Positions 41,201 through 52,557 of a stretch of 64,000 nt of DNA are shown here, one piece after another; position 1 is the stretch's first letter, and each line of letters starts with the position of its first letter. Below the pieces are notes generated by a model that did not search any database, had not been told where the DNA came from, and saw only the letters and a list, made by a program, of their open reading frames with translations. The stretch is from positions 9,036,569 to 9,100,568 of the forward strand of contig NC_092241.1 in the NCBI RefSeq assembly GCF_036320965.1, written 5' to 3'. This DNA is from Panulirus ornatus. Taxonomy: Eukaryota > Arthropoda > Malacostraca > Decapoda > Palinuridae. The position numbers were made by a program, and so were the translations under genes.

Positions 41201-42735
41201 CCGACCTTAGCAACAGCAGAAATAAGACAAAATTATGTTTTCTTATTCTCCACCTAGAGTTAACAAGCCTGGGGTATTTGATAGATATAAGTGGAATAGT
41301 CCTTCACAGAATGGAATATATATACTATTGTGTATGAATATTTCATTACAGGTATGTGTTAACACAAAGGTGATAAGGCTGGGATAAGTGATACATATTG
41401 ATACATGAAGTGGAATACACCTTCACACTGTGGAATATACACCATAGTTTATAAATGCTTCATTACAGGTATGTGGTAATGCAACATTGGTTCCACAGAG
41501 GGAACAGTATACCCCTGTAAAAACAACAAGAATGCCTTTACATATATCCTGCCCAGCTTCACCAGTGCTAAACTGTAGACTCCCTAGCCAACCTCTCCAT
41601 ATCCAAGGTCAGTACTTCAAGCAGCAACACTTTTTTGTGTTAAAGGCCAAAGCCTTTTTGTATTTATGTAAGACCTGTTAAAACTGAGATCCTGAGTTAG
41701 TTAATGTGTATAATGGCTTGAAAGATGATAAATCTATTTACATATCAATATCTCTGAGGCCTATTACCTCCAGGAACTCCCATCAGTTGGGTGGCCATGG
41801 GAAAGTCTCAATTTACTGATGACCTTTACATGCCTCCCTCACATACACCATTCCATGCATTCTTCCACCATTTCTCTTCCTCCATGTACCTTCCACTTTA
41901 TTTCCCCATGTCATGCCTAGAAAGGTGCTGCATATTTTAAAATAATGCATCAGTTGTGAGAAATCAGAAGTATTTGCACCATGTAGGTTCAGTTGTATGG
42001 ATCTGCATCCACCATGACACAATATACTTGGATGCCAACATGTTACATAATGTAACAGACTCGTGAGTTTACAGATCTCGGTGAACAATAGCTGAGAGTT
42101 TCTGTGGCAGATATCCTAATGTAATCAGAACTGCTTTACTTAGGGAGAAAGTTTGATGTAGAAACTTTTCTGAAAATTGCTTAAAGTATGCAGGTTGCTT
42201 TACACTAAACACAAAATGTAGTTGATGGTAATACATCTCTTACAAAAAGTGTGTTGGCAATAAAGAATGAGCACAGGGATTAGGGAAAGCAGAGTTGTAC
42301 AGTAGTACAGTTAAGGGTGGAGGTGGGTCATTGGGAAAACTGCAGAAGGCTGACAGTACAAATTGCATCTCATAAGTTGTTTTTGGTGTGGTTATGAGGG
42401 ACATCATCCTACTGATGGAAATAAATGCCTTGCCACTGAAAAAAGATTGCCGCAGATGTAATATTTGTAAGTTTCCTTCAGGTTCCTTCCGGAAATTTTC
42501 CTGAAGACAAACAGCTTTTGACTCTCTTTTGAAAGACTTTACATCGTCAGATTGACTTTTATACCACGAGGATTCTACTTCATCATTATATCCATCTTGA
42601 GTTTCAGTTGTTGTGTGGGTGTGTTGTTATCATTATGTATATTTTATGTTTATATTGTATGTGCTGTAATAAGGTCTATTGACTGTACTGCAGTTGTATT
42701 TCAAATGATGGACGTGCCCATCAAACCGGGAATAG

Positions 42736-42748
42736 TGACCTTTGACCC
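42736..42748 (-). promoter_or_regulatory. DR1 motif, unit 4
   Basis: Same motif; the flank has changed to CTCCGACCTTTG but the 13-bp core is intact. Confidence 0.5.
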
Positions 42749-43797
42749 TCCGACCTTTGCAACAGCAGAAATAAGACAAAATTATGTTTTCTTATTCTCC
42801 ACCTAGAGTTAACAAGCCTGGGGTATTTGATAGATATAAGTGGAATAGTCCTTCACAGAATGGAATATATATACTATTGTGTATGAATATTTCATTACAG
42901 GTATGTGTTAACACAAAGGTGATAAGGCTGGGATAAGTGATACATATTGATACATGAAGTGGAATACACCTTCACACTGTGGAATATACACCATAGTTAA
43001 TAAATGCTTCATTACAGGTATGTGGTAATGCAACATTGGTTCCACAGAGGGAACAGTATACCCCTGTAAAAACAACAAGAATGCCTCTACATATATCCTG
43101 CCCAGCTTCACCAGTGCTAAACTGTAGACTCCCTAGCCAACCTCTCCATATCCAAGGTCAGTACTTCAAGCTGCAACACTTTTTTGTGTTAAAGGCTAAA
43201 GCCTTTTTGTATTTACGTAAGACCTGTTAAAACTGAGATCCTGAGTTAGTTAATGTGTATAATGGCTCGAAAGGTGATAAATCTATTTATATATCAATAT
43301 CTCTGAGGCCTATTACCTCCAGGAACTCCCATCAATGGAGTGGCCATGGGAAAGTCTCTATTTACTGATGACCTTTACATGCCCCCCTCGCATACACCAT
43401 TCCATGCATTCTGACACCATTTCTCTTCCTCCATGTACTCTTCCACTTTCTTTCCCCATGTCAGGCCGAGAAAGGTGCTGCATATTTTAAAATAATGCAT
43501 CAGTTGTGAGAAATCAGAAGTATTTGCACCATGTAGGTTCAGTTCTATAGATCTATCCACCATGACACTATACTTGGATGTCAACATGTTACGTAATATA
43601 ACAGACTCATGTGAGTTTACAGATCTTGGTGAACAATAGCTGAGAGTTTCTGTGGCAGATATCCTAATGCAATCAGAACTGCTTTACTTAGGGAGACAGT
43701 TTGATGTAGAAACTTTTCTGAAAATTGCTTAAAGTATGGAGGTTGCTTTACACCAAACACAACATGTAGTTGATGGTAAAACATCACTTACAAAAAA

Positions 43798-45735
43798 TAT
43801 TATTTATTTATTTTGCTTTGTCGCTGTCTCCCGCGTTTGCGAGGTAGCGCAAGGAAACAGACGAAAGAAATGGCCCGACCCACCCCCATACACAATGTAT
43901 ATACATACACGTCCACACACACAAATATACATACCTATACATCTCAATGTACACATATATATATATACACACACAGACACATACATATATACCCATGCAC
44001 ACAATTCACACTGTCTGCCTTTATTCATTCCCATCGCCACCTCGCCACACATGGAATACCATCCCCTTCCCCCCTCATGTGTGCGAGGTGGCACTAGGAA
44101 AAGACAACAAAGGCCCCATTCGTTCACACTCAGTCTCTAGCTGTCATGCAATAATGCCCAAAATCACAGCTCCCTTTCCACATCCAGGCCCCAGACAACT
44201 TTCCATGGTTTACCCCAGACGCTTCACATGCCCTGATTCAATCCACTGACAGCACGTCAACCCCGGTATACCACATCGATCCAATTTACTCTATTCCTTG
44301 CCCTCCTTTCACCCTCCTGCATGTTCAGGCCCCGATCACACAAAATCTTTTTCACTCCATCTTTCCACCTCCAATTTGGTCTCCCACTTCTCCTCGTTCC
44401 CTCCACCTCCGACACATATATCCTCTTGGTCAATCTTTCCTCACTCATTCTCTCCATGTGCCCAAACCATTTCAAAACACCCTCTTCTGCTCTCTCAACC
44501 ACGCTCTTTTTATTTCCACACATCTCTCTTACCCTTACATTACTTACTCGATCAAACCACCTCACACTACACATTGTCCTCAAACATCTCATTTCCAGCA
44601 CATCCAGCCTCCTGCGCACAACTCTATCCATAGTCCACGCCTCGCAACCATACAACATTGTTGGAACAACTATTCCTTCAAACATACCCATTTTTGCTTT
44701 CCGAGATAATGTTCTCAACTTCCAAACATTCTTCAAGGCTCCCAGGATTTTCTCCCCCTCCCCCACCCTATGATTCACTTCCGCTTCCATGGTTCCATCC
44801 GCTGCCAGATCCACTCCCAGATATCTAAAACACTTTACTTCCTCCGGTTTTTCTCCATTCAAACTTACCTCCCAATTGACTTGACCCTCAACCCTACTGT
44901 ACCTAATAACCTTGCTCTTATTCACATTTACTCTTAACTTTCATCTTTCACACTCTTTACCAAACTCAGTCACCAGCTTCTGCAGTTTCTCACATGAATC
45001 AGCCTCTAGCGCTGTATCATCAGCGAACAACAACTGACTCACTTCCCAAGCTCCCTCATCCACAACAGACTTCATACTTGCCCCTCTTTCCAAAACTTGC
45101 ATTCACCTCCCTAACAGCCCCATCCATAAACAAATTAAACAACCATGGAGACATCACACACCCCTGCCGCAAACCTACATTCACTGAGAACCAATCACTT
45201 TCCTCTCTTCCTACAAGTACACATGCCTTACATCCTCGATAAAAACTTTTCACTGCTTCTAACAACTTGCCTCCCACACCATATGTTCTTAATACCTTCC
45301 ACAGAGCATCTCTATCAACTCTATCATATGCCTTCTCCAGATCCGTAAATGCTACATACAAATCCATTTGCTTTTCTAAGTATTTCTCACATACATTCTT
45401 CAAAGCAAACACCTGATCCACACATCCTCTACCACTTCTGAAACCACACTGCTCTTCCCCAATCTGATGCTCTGTACATGCCTTCACCCTCTCAATCAAT
45501 ACTCTCCCATATAATTTACCAGGAATACTCAACAAACTTATACCTCTGTAATTTGAGCACTCACTCTTATCCCCTTTGCCTTTGTACAATGGCACTATGC
45601 AAGCATTCCGCCAATCCTCAGGCACCTCACCATGAGTCATACATACATTAAATAACCTTACCAACCAGTCAACAGTACAGTCACCCCCTTTTTTAATAAA
45701 TTCCACTGCAATACCATCCAAACCTGCTGCCTTGC
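43798..45735 (-). mobile_element. LINE copy L17 inserted in unit 4 of the array
   Basis: 5' truncated at the GKAAGLDG region, with long 3' UTR and a (TTTA)n-like tail. Comparison with intact units shows it replaced GTGTGT between TTACAAAAA and TGGCAATAAAG, so it made a small target deletion instead of a duplication. Two long frames remain: 45721-45056 (RT first half) and 44925-44257 (C-terminal region). A 2-nt deletion near 45097 and changes near 44940 separate them. Confidence 0.9.
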
Positions 45736-46264
45736 TGGCAATAAAGAATGATCACAGGGATTAGGGAAAGCAGAGTTGTACAGTAGTACATTTAAGGGTG
45801 GATGTGGGTCATTGGGACTACTGTAGAGGGTTGACAGTACAAATTAGCATCTCATGAGTTGTTTTTGGTGTGGTAATGAGGGACATCATCCTACTGATGG
45901 AAATAAATGCACTGCCATTGAAAAATGGTTGCTATTTGTAAGTGCTTAGGGCAAGCAGGGTGGCATCCCCATATCAGAGGCTTAGCATGCAAGTCGAATT
46001 TTTCAGGTTCCTTCGGGAAAATTTCCTAAAGACAAACAACTTTTGACTCTCTTTTGAAAGACTTTACATCGTCAGATTAACTTTTAAACCATGAGGATTC
46101 TACTTTATCATTATATCCATCTTGAGTTTCAATTGTTGAGTGGATGTGTTGTTATTTATCATTATGTGTATTTTATGTTTATATTGTATGTGCTGTAATA
46201 AGCTCTACTGACTGTACTGCAATTGTATTTCAAATGATGGACATGCCCATCAAACCACGAATAG

Positions 46265-46277
46265 TGACCTTTGACCC
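46265..46277 (-). promoter_or_regulatory. DR1 motif, unit 5
   Basis: Same core in the most diverged unit, although the upstream CCGGGAATAG has become CACGAATAG. Confidence 0.5.
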
Positions 46278-47603
46278 CCCCGACCTTAGTAACAGTAGAA
46301 CTAAGACAAAATTATGTTTTCTTGTTCTCCACCTGGAGTTAACAAGCCTGGGATATTTGATAAATATATGTGGAATAGTCCTTCACAGAATGGAATATAT
46401 ATACTATTGTGTATGAATATTTCATTACAGGTATGTGTTAACACAAAATTGGTGATGAGGCTGGGATAAGTGATACATATTGATACATGAAGTGAAATAC
46501 ACCTTCACACTGTGGAATATACACCATAGTTTATAAATAATTCATTTCAGGTATGTGGTAATGCAACATTGTTGATGAAGGTGGATGACTCCACATAGCA
46601 GCATGGATGTTAATGGTCATGATTCCATTCGTTATTACAAAATGGCACCACCTTAATCTGGAGAAAGAAGAGAAGCCACAACAATCCTGAAAAGGTAGCC
46701 ACAAAGGGAACAGTAAACCCCCGTAACAACAACGAGAACGCCTCTACATATATCCCAGTTCCATCCTGCCCAGCTTCACCAGCGCTACACTGTAGACTTC
46801 CTAGCCAACCTCTCCATATCCAAGGTCAGTACTTCAAGCAGCAACACTTTTCTGTATTAAAGGCCAAAGCCTTTTTGTATTTACGTAAGACCTGTTAAAC
46901 CTGAGATCCTGAGTTAGTTAAATTGTATAATGGCTAGAAAGATGATAAATCTATTTATGTATCAGTATCTCTGAGGCTCGTTACCTCCAGGAACTCTCAT
47001 CAATGGGGTGGCCATGGGAAAGTCTCTCTTTACTGATGACCTTTACATGCCTCCCTTGCATACACCATTCCATGCATTCTTCCTCCAAGTACTCTTCCAC
47101 TTTATTTCCCCATGTCATGCCGAGAAAGGTGCTGCATATTTTAAAATAATGCATCAGTTGTGAGAAATCAGAAGTATTTGCACCATGTAGATTCAGTTGT
47201 ATAGATCTGCATTCACCATGACACAGTATACTTGGATGTCAACATGTTACGTAATGTAACAGACTCGTGTGAGTTTACAGATCTCAGTGAAGAATAGCTG
47301 AGAGTTTCTGTGGCAGATATCCTAATGCAATCAGAACTGCTTTACTTAGGGAGACAGTTTCATGAAACTTTTTTGAAAATTGCTTAAAGTATGGAGGTTG
47401 CTTTACACAAGGATCTTCTTTGTTCTTTATCACCATCTGTATATATGTTATTTAATTCTTATTTACCCAAATAACTTTGTAATTGTATGATAGATATTTA
47501 ATTGAATCACCAATCTAGAGAGTGAATCTTTCATGAAAATATAGGGGCAATAATAGATACAAAAGTAACACAGTAATACTGATGAAAGTTTGTTCTGTTT
47601 CAG

Positions 47604-47678
47604 ACCGGGGGTCTCAGTGATGAAGAGATCAGAGAAGCCCTTGAAGATGTCATTTGTGATTTTCCTGAAAAGGAGTAG
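47604..47678 (+). CDS. Terminal coding exon of an unrecognised gene
   Basis: A good acceptor (TTTGTTCTGTTTCAG) precedes 24 codons reading TGGLSDEEIREALEDVICDF then PEKE and TAG at 47676-47678, in phase 0. The acidic, helix-forming sequence looks protein-coding and sits outside repeats, followed by a plausible 3' UTR and polyadenylation signal. The product is not recognised. Upstream exons should lie on the + strand to the left, but none could be seen between 24 and 47.6 kb, perhaps because they are small. Confidence 0.5.
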   Translation, partial: TGGLSDEEIREALEDVICDFPEKE

Positions 47679-47811
47679 GATCCAGGGAAGAGCACACCCA
47701 CATTAGACTCCAGTAGCCCATTGATGAACGATGAAATCGATTCTGAAATGCGAGGACATCAGTGCTTCTCATATACACGATGAATTCAAAACCAAGTGAC
47801 AGAACATTGGA

Positions 47812-48026
47812 CATACAGACCTCAAGATACAGTAAAAACTGATAAGGACCACAAGATACAGACCTCAAGATACAGTAAATACTGATATGGACCACAGGAT
47901 ACAGACCTCAAGATACAGTAAATACTGATATGGACCACAGGATACAGACCTCAAGATATAGTAAATACTGATATGGACCACAGGATACAGACCTCAAGAT
48001 ACAGTAAATACTGATATGGACCACAG
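47812..48026 (+). repeat. 43-bp tandem repeat, five units, in the presumed 3' UTR
   Basis: The unit starts GATACAGACCTCAAGATACA and ends ATGGACCACAG. Starts are at 47812, 47855, 47898, 47941 and 47984, with only a few substitutions. Degenerate half-units continue to about 48110. Direct adjacency without spacers excludes a CRISPR array. Confidence 0.95.
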
Positions 48027-48376
48027 GATATAGTAAAAATGATATATGGGCCACAAGGTATAATGAACTAGATATATGGACCACAGGACATAATAAATGC
48101 AATACAAAAATTACTGGAAATGTGTACATATTCAAGTGCTATGTATATACCACTGGTCATGATGCATTTGTCATATCACAATCCTATATGCTGCCAATTA
48201 TGGTCCAAGCACTTCTACTACATTTACCTATACAGTAGAATAATGTTTGCAAATTCAAACTGCTGTCCTCATTGAAGCTAAAGGCCTTTGTCAGTATATT
48301 TAGTTTAACAGCAATTGTTACAGACTTCCTAAAGATTTACTCTTATAAAAATACTACCAGTTTATGGCAAATGATT

Positions 48377-48382
48377 AATAAA
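48377..48382 (+). terminator. Polyadenylation signal candidate
   Basis: AATAAA about 700 bp after the TAG of the exon at 47604, followed within 30-60 bp by T/G-containing sequence. It is the best candidate for the end of that transcript. Confidence 0.4.
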
Positions 48383-49075
48383 CTGTGAATCTGGATCATA
48401 AAATAACAAACCATAATGTTTATTGATTAAGGCAGTATGCTTATATATCAGTCGATCTGTTTTATTACACCTTTTCCATAGCTACTGTAAGGTGTTACTA
48501 GATTATTTATATCCAACACTTGTTCCCTTCAGACACACATTAAGTCTTCACCTGTACATCCCTACATGCACCAATATTTCTTTTTTTCCTCCCTCCAGTA
48601 TGCTTCCTCTCTATATCCCATGTTACATATTTTCTTTTCACACCTACCTCCTTTAAATATACTATCATACACTCTCCTTGTAAATTCCATCTTTCATTTT
48701 TGCACTCTGCCATGCCTCCTCTCTGAAACACCTTTCTTTATTCAATCTTGCTACATCACATGCTCCCCTCAAATGGCATTTTTTTTTTTATATGTACTTA
48801 TACCATACTTACAACTCTACCCTTTATTAGCTCTAGGTGATAATTATTTTTACCCTATACTGCTCTCCTTCCATTTCACTAAATTCTCACACCTCTTCCA
48901 GGAAATCATTCATCCCACATAACCTGGGCACATTTTAGTACACTATATGGTTTTACAAAATTTATACTTTTACCGTGTCCTTTCAAACACAGTGACTCTC
49001 AAACTTCTGCAACTCCTTTTCACTCGGTAAACAAAATGTATTATCTGCAAACAGGCTTTTCAATCTCCCACTTCC
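48383..49075. other. Intergenic C/T-rich DNA
   Basis: Pyrimidine-rich sequence with a poly(T) run near 48780. On the - strand, around 49050-49010, a peptide resembling LFADNTFCLPSEKELQKF hints at a very old RT remnant. No firm feature. Confidence 0.35.
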
Positions 49076-49227
49076 TTCTCTTTTACAACATGCAGGGAAT
49101 ACGTGGGAAGTATTCTTTCTCCCTATCCCCAGGGATACATGGAATGATAAGACAGATGAAAGCAAAACTTGGGAAAGGAGTGCATTAGTGAGGTAGCATT
49201 AAGAACAGAGGACTGAGCCTTAAAGGA
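49076..49227 (-). mobile_element. Broken copy of the short LINE-derived repeat
   Basis: The 5' part (ATGCAGGGAATACGTGGGAAG...CCCTATCCCCAGGGAT) and the 3' part (ATTAGTGAGGTAGCATTAAG...GACTGAGCC) are both present. However, they are in the wrong relative order or separated by ~45 bp of other sequence, so the copy is rearranged. Confidence 0.5.
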
Positions 49228-49545
49228 CCTGGATGTGGTGGATAGTTAGCTGTAGTTTTGGTGTATTATTTTAGTCTGTTTTCCTGGCGCTACTTCACAA
49301 GCAGGGGGGTAGCAATGCTGTTTCCACTGGGGCAGCAACAGGAATGGATAAAGGCAAGTATGAATGTCTGCCTTTATTCATTCCCATCACCACCTCGCCA
49401 CACATGGAATAACAACCCCCTCCCCCCCCTCATGTGTGCGAGGTAGCGCTAGGAAAAGACAACAAAGGCCCCATTCGTTCACACTCAGTCTCTAGCTGTC
49501 AAGTAATAATGCACCGAAACCACAGCTCCCTTTCCACATCCAGGC
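49228..49545. repeat. Two LINE 3' UTR pieces facing each other
   Basis: 49228-49368 reads as a diverged + strand tail (ACCTGGATGTGG to ATAAAGGCAAGTATGAA). 49369-49545 reads as a better preserved - strand tail (CTGCCTTTATTCATTCCC to CACATCCAGGC). The arms could pair, but they differ in age. Confidence 0.65.
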
Positions 49546-52290
49546 TCCCCTGGGGATAGGGGAGAAAGAATACTTCCCACGTTTTCCCTGTGTGTTGTAG
49601 AAGGCGACTAAAAGGGGAGGGAGCAGGGGGGGGGCTGGAAATCCTTCCCCCCCCCCCCCCCTTTTTTTTTTTTTTTAATTTTCCAAAAGGGGAGGAGAGA
49701 AGGGGGCCAAGTGAGGATATTCCCTTAAAGAGTAAAAGGGAAGAGTGGTTTGGGAGTTAAGTCAGGGGTTAGTGAGAGGACAAGAGCAAAGGAAGGAGTA
49801 GCACTCCTGAAGCAGGAGTGGTGGGAATATGGTATAGAGTGTAAGAGAGAACTCTAGATTGATATGGGTGAAAGTGGATGGAGAGAGATGGGTGATTGTT
49901 GGTGCCTATGCACCCGGTCATCAGAACAAAGATCATAAAAGGCAAGTATTCTGAGAGCAGCTGAGTGAGTGTGTTAGCAACTTTGATGCACAAGACCGGG
50001 TTTTAGTGATGGGTGATTTGAATGCAAAGGTGAGAAACGTGGCAGTTGAGGGTATAATTGGTGTACATGGGGTGTTCAGTGTTGTGAATGGAAATGGTGA
50101 AGAGCTTGTGGATTTGTGTGGTGATTGGGAATACCTGGTATAAAAAGAGATATACATAAGTATATGTATGTGAGTAGGAGAGATGGCCAGAAGGCGTTAT
50201 TTGATTGTATGTTAATTGATAGGCATGTCAAAGAGAGGCTGTTGGATGTTAATGTCCTGAGAGGGGCAGCTGGAGGGATGCCTGATCATTATCTTGTGGA
50301 GGCAAAGGTGAAGATTTGTAGAGGTTTTCAAAAGAGAAAATGTTGGGGAGAAGAGAGTAAGTGAGCTTAAAAAGGAGACGTGTCAGAAAATACCAGAAGA
50401 GACTGAATGCAGAATGGCAAAAGGTGAGAGCAAATGAAGTAAGGGGAGTTGGGGAGGAATGGGATGTATTTAGGGAAGCAGTGATGGCTTGCACAAAAGA
50501 TGCCATGTGGCATGAGAAAGGTGGGAGGTGGGAAGATTAGAAAAGGTAGTGAATGGTGGGATGAAAAAGCAAGATTGTTAGTGAAAGAGAAGAGAGAGAG
50601 ACATTGGGGCGACTTTTGCAGGGAAGTAATGCAAATGACTGGGAAAGATATATATGAATGAGGAAGGAGGTCAAGAGAAGGAGCAAGAGGTGAAAAAGAG
50701 AGTTGGGGCGAGAGAGTATCATTGAATTTTTATTATTATTATTATTATTTTGCTTTGTCGCTGTCTCCCGCATTTGCAAGGTAGCGCAAGGAAACAGACG
50801 AAAGAAATGGCCCAACCCACCCCCATACACATGTATATACACACACACGTCCACACACGCAAATATACATACCTATATATCTCAATGTACACATATATAT
50901 ACACACACAGACACATACATATATACCCATGCACACAATTCACACTGCCTTTATTCATTCCCATCGCCACCTCACCACACATGGAATACCATCCCCCTCC
51001 CCCCTCGTGTGCAGGGGTAGCGCTAGGAAAAGACAACAAAGGCCTCATTCGTTCACACTCAGTCTCTAGCTGTCATGCAATAATGCCCGAAATCACAGCT
51101 CCCTTTCCACATCCAGGCCCCACACAGCTTTCCATGGTTTACCCCAGACGCTTCACATGCCCTGATTCAATCCACTGACAGCACGTCAACCCAAGTATAC
51201 CACATCGATCCAATTCACTCTATTCCTTGCCCGCCTTTCACCCTCCTGCATGATCAGGCCCCGATCACTCAAAATCTTTTTCACTCCATCTTTCCACCTC
51301 GAATTTGGTCTCCCTCTTCTCCTCGTTCCCTCCACCTCCAACACATATATCCTCTTGGTCAATCTTTCCTCACTCATTCTCTCCATGTGCCCAAACCATT
51401 TCAAAACACCCTCTTCTGCTCTCTCAACCACGCTCTTTTTATTTCCACACATCTCTCTTACCCTTACATTACTTACTCGATCGAACCACCTCACACCACA
51501 CACTGTCCTCAAACATCCCATTTCCAGCACATCCACCCTCCTGCGCACAACTCTATCCATAGCCCACGCCTCGCAACTGTACAACATTGTTGGAACCACT
51601 ATTCCTTCAAACATACCCATTTTTGCTTTCCGAGATAATGTTCTCGACTTCCACACATTCTTCAAGGCTCCCAGGATTTTCGCCCCCTCCCCCACCCTAT
51701 GATTCACTTCTGCTTCCATGGTTCCATCCGCTGCCAGATCCACTCCCAGATATCTAAAACACTTTACTTCCTCCAGTTTTTCTCCATTCAAACTTACCTC
51801 CCAATTGACTTGACCCTCAACCCTACTGTACCTAATAACCTTGCTCTTATTCACATTTACTCTTAACTTTCTTCTTTCACACACTTTATCAAACTCAGTC
51901 ACCAGCTTCTGCAGTTTCTCACATGAATCGACCACCAGCGCTGTATCATCAGCGAACAACAACTGACTCACTTCCCAAGCTCTCTCATCCACAACATTGA
52001 ATTTTAGGGAGAATAAAAAGATATTTTGGAAGGAGTTAAATAAAGTGTGTAAGACAAGAGAAGGGGGCAAATGGGGAGGTAATAACAAGTAGTGATGAGG
52101 TGAAAAGATGGAGTGGATATTTTGAAGGTTTGTTGAATGTGTTTGATGATAAGAGAGGCAGATATAGGTGTGTTTTGGTCTGGGTGGAGTGCAAAGTGAA
52201 AGGGTCAGGGAGAATGGTTTGGTGAGCAGAGAAGGGGTTGTGAAAGGTTTGCGGAAGGTGAAAGCCAGCATGAGAAGGCAGGGTGAGACA
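49546..52290 (+). mobile_element. LINE copy L19 (outer), interrupted by L20
   Basis: The outer element covers 49546-50730 and 52006-52290. It opens with the LINE 5' end (CCTGGGGATAGGGGAGAAAG) and a C/T homopolymer block (49643-49680). After a deletion it joins GGGAAGAGTGGTTTGGG and the APE region (GAYAPG-, GDLNAKV-, SDHYLV-like stretch reading PDHYLVEAKVKI). It then passes into the APE-RT linker, where L20 sits. It ends soon after the GLRKVKA-like region. Many frameshifts. Confidence 0.82.
50731..51995 (-). mobile_element. LINE copy L20 inserted into L19
   Basis: Opposite orientation to its host element. It has an (ATT)n tail (50731-50750), a long 3' UTR and an open frame covering FADDTALV to the C-terminus, 5' truncated just before the FADD region. 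Flanked by CATTGAATTTT (50720-50730 and 51995-52005), part of L19. The first part of the long open frame ending at 51186 comes from antisense L19 sequence fused across the junction. Confidence 0.9.
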
Positions 52291-52557
52291 TAATACAGAA
52301 AACTATCATCTTGAGGCATCGAAATTTGAAACTTTTACCAATTATTAATTGATCCTACATCTCTCCCCAAAAAATTGAACTGCTGACTATTTAATAATGG
52401 GATAATGATTGAAAACTCTGTTAGCAGTGTTGATACAGAAAAGAGACTCGCTTAAATAAGAAATAAACTAATGGAGTACGTAAATTTTCAAAGAAAAAAT
52501 AGTAAATTCCTATGTAACAAGTGACAGCAACAGGTATATCAGAGATTTTCTTCTTTC
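52291..52557. other. Non-coding DNA without recognised features
   Basis: AT-rich spacer between L19 and the next short repeat. Confidence 0.4.

Larger units (their letters stand above)
37629..47410 (+). repeat. Tandem array, five units of ~1.53-1.74 kb
   Basis: Units start at the GGTTCCTTC phrase at 37629, 39367, 40952, 42481 and 46006. Spacings are 1738, 1585, 1529 and, after removing LINE L17, about 1589 bp. The last unit is incomplete and ends near 47410. Units are highly similar. Units 2-4 share a ~150-bp deletion relative to units 1 and 5. Units 1 and 2 share a ~55-bp internal duplication (ATTACCTCCAGGA...GGAAAGTCT). Each unit holds the DR1 motif and a pair of CATTACAGGTATGTG repeats. 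No long ORF is conserved. Confidence 0.92.

Noticed and set aside
47812..48026. CRISPR-like regular repeats
   Set aside because: The 43-bp units are directly adjacent without unique spacers and the genome is eukaryotic; a minisatellite.
51186..52319. 377-codon - strand frame as one gene
   Set aside because: The first third is antisense L19 and the rest is L20; not a natural protein.
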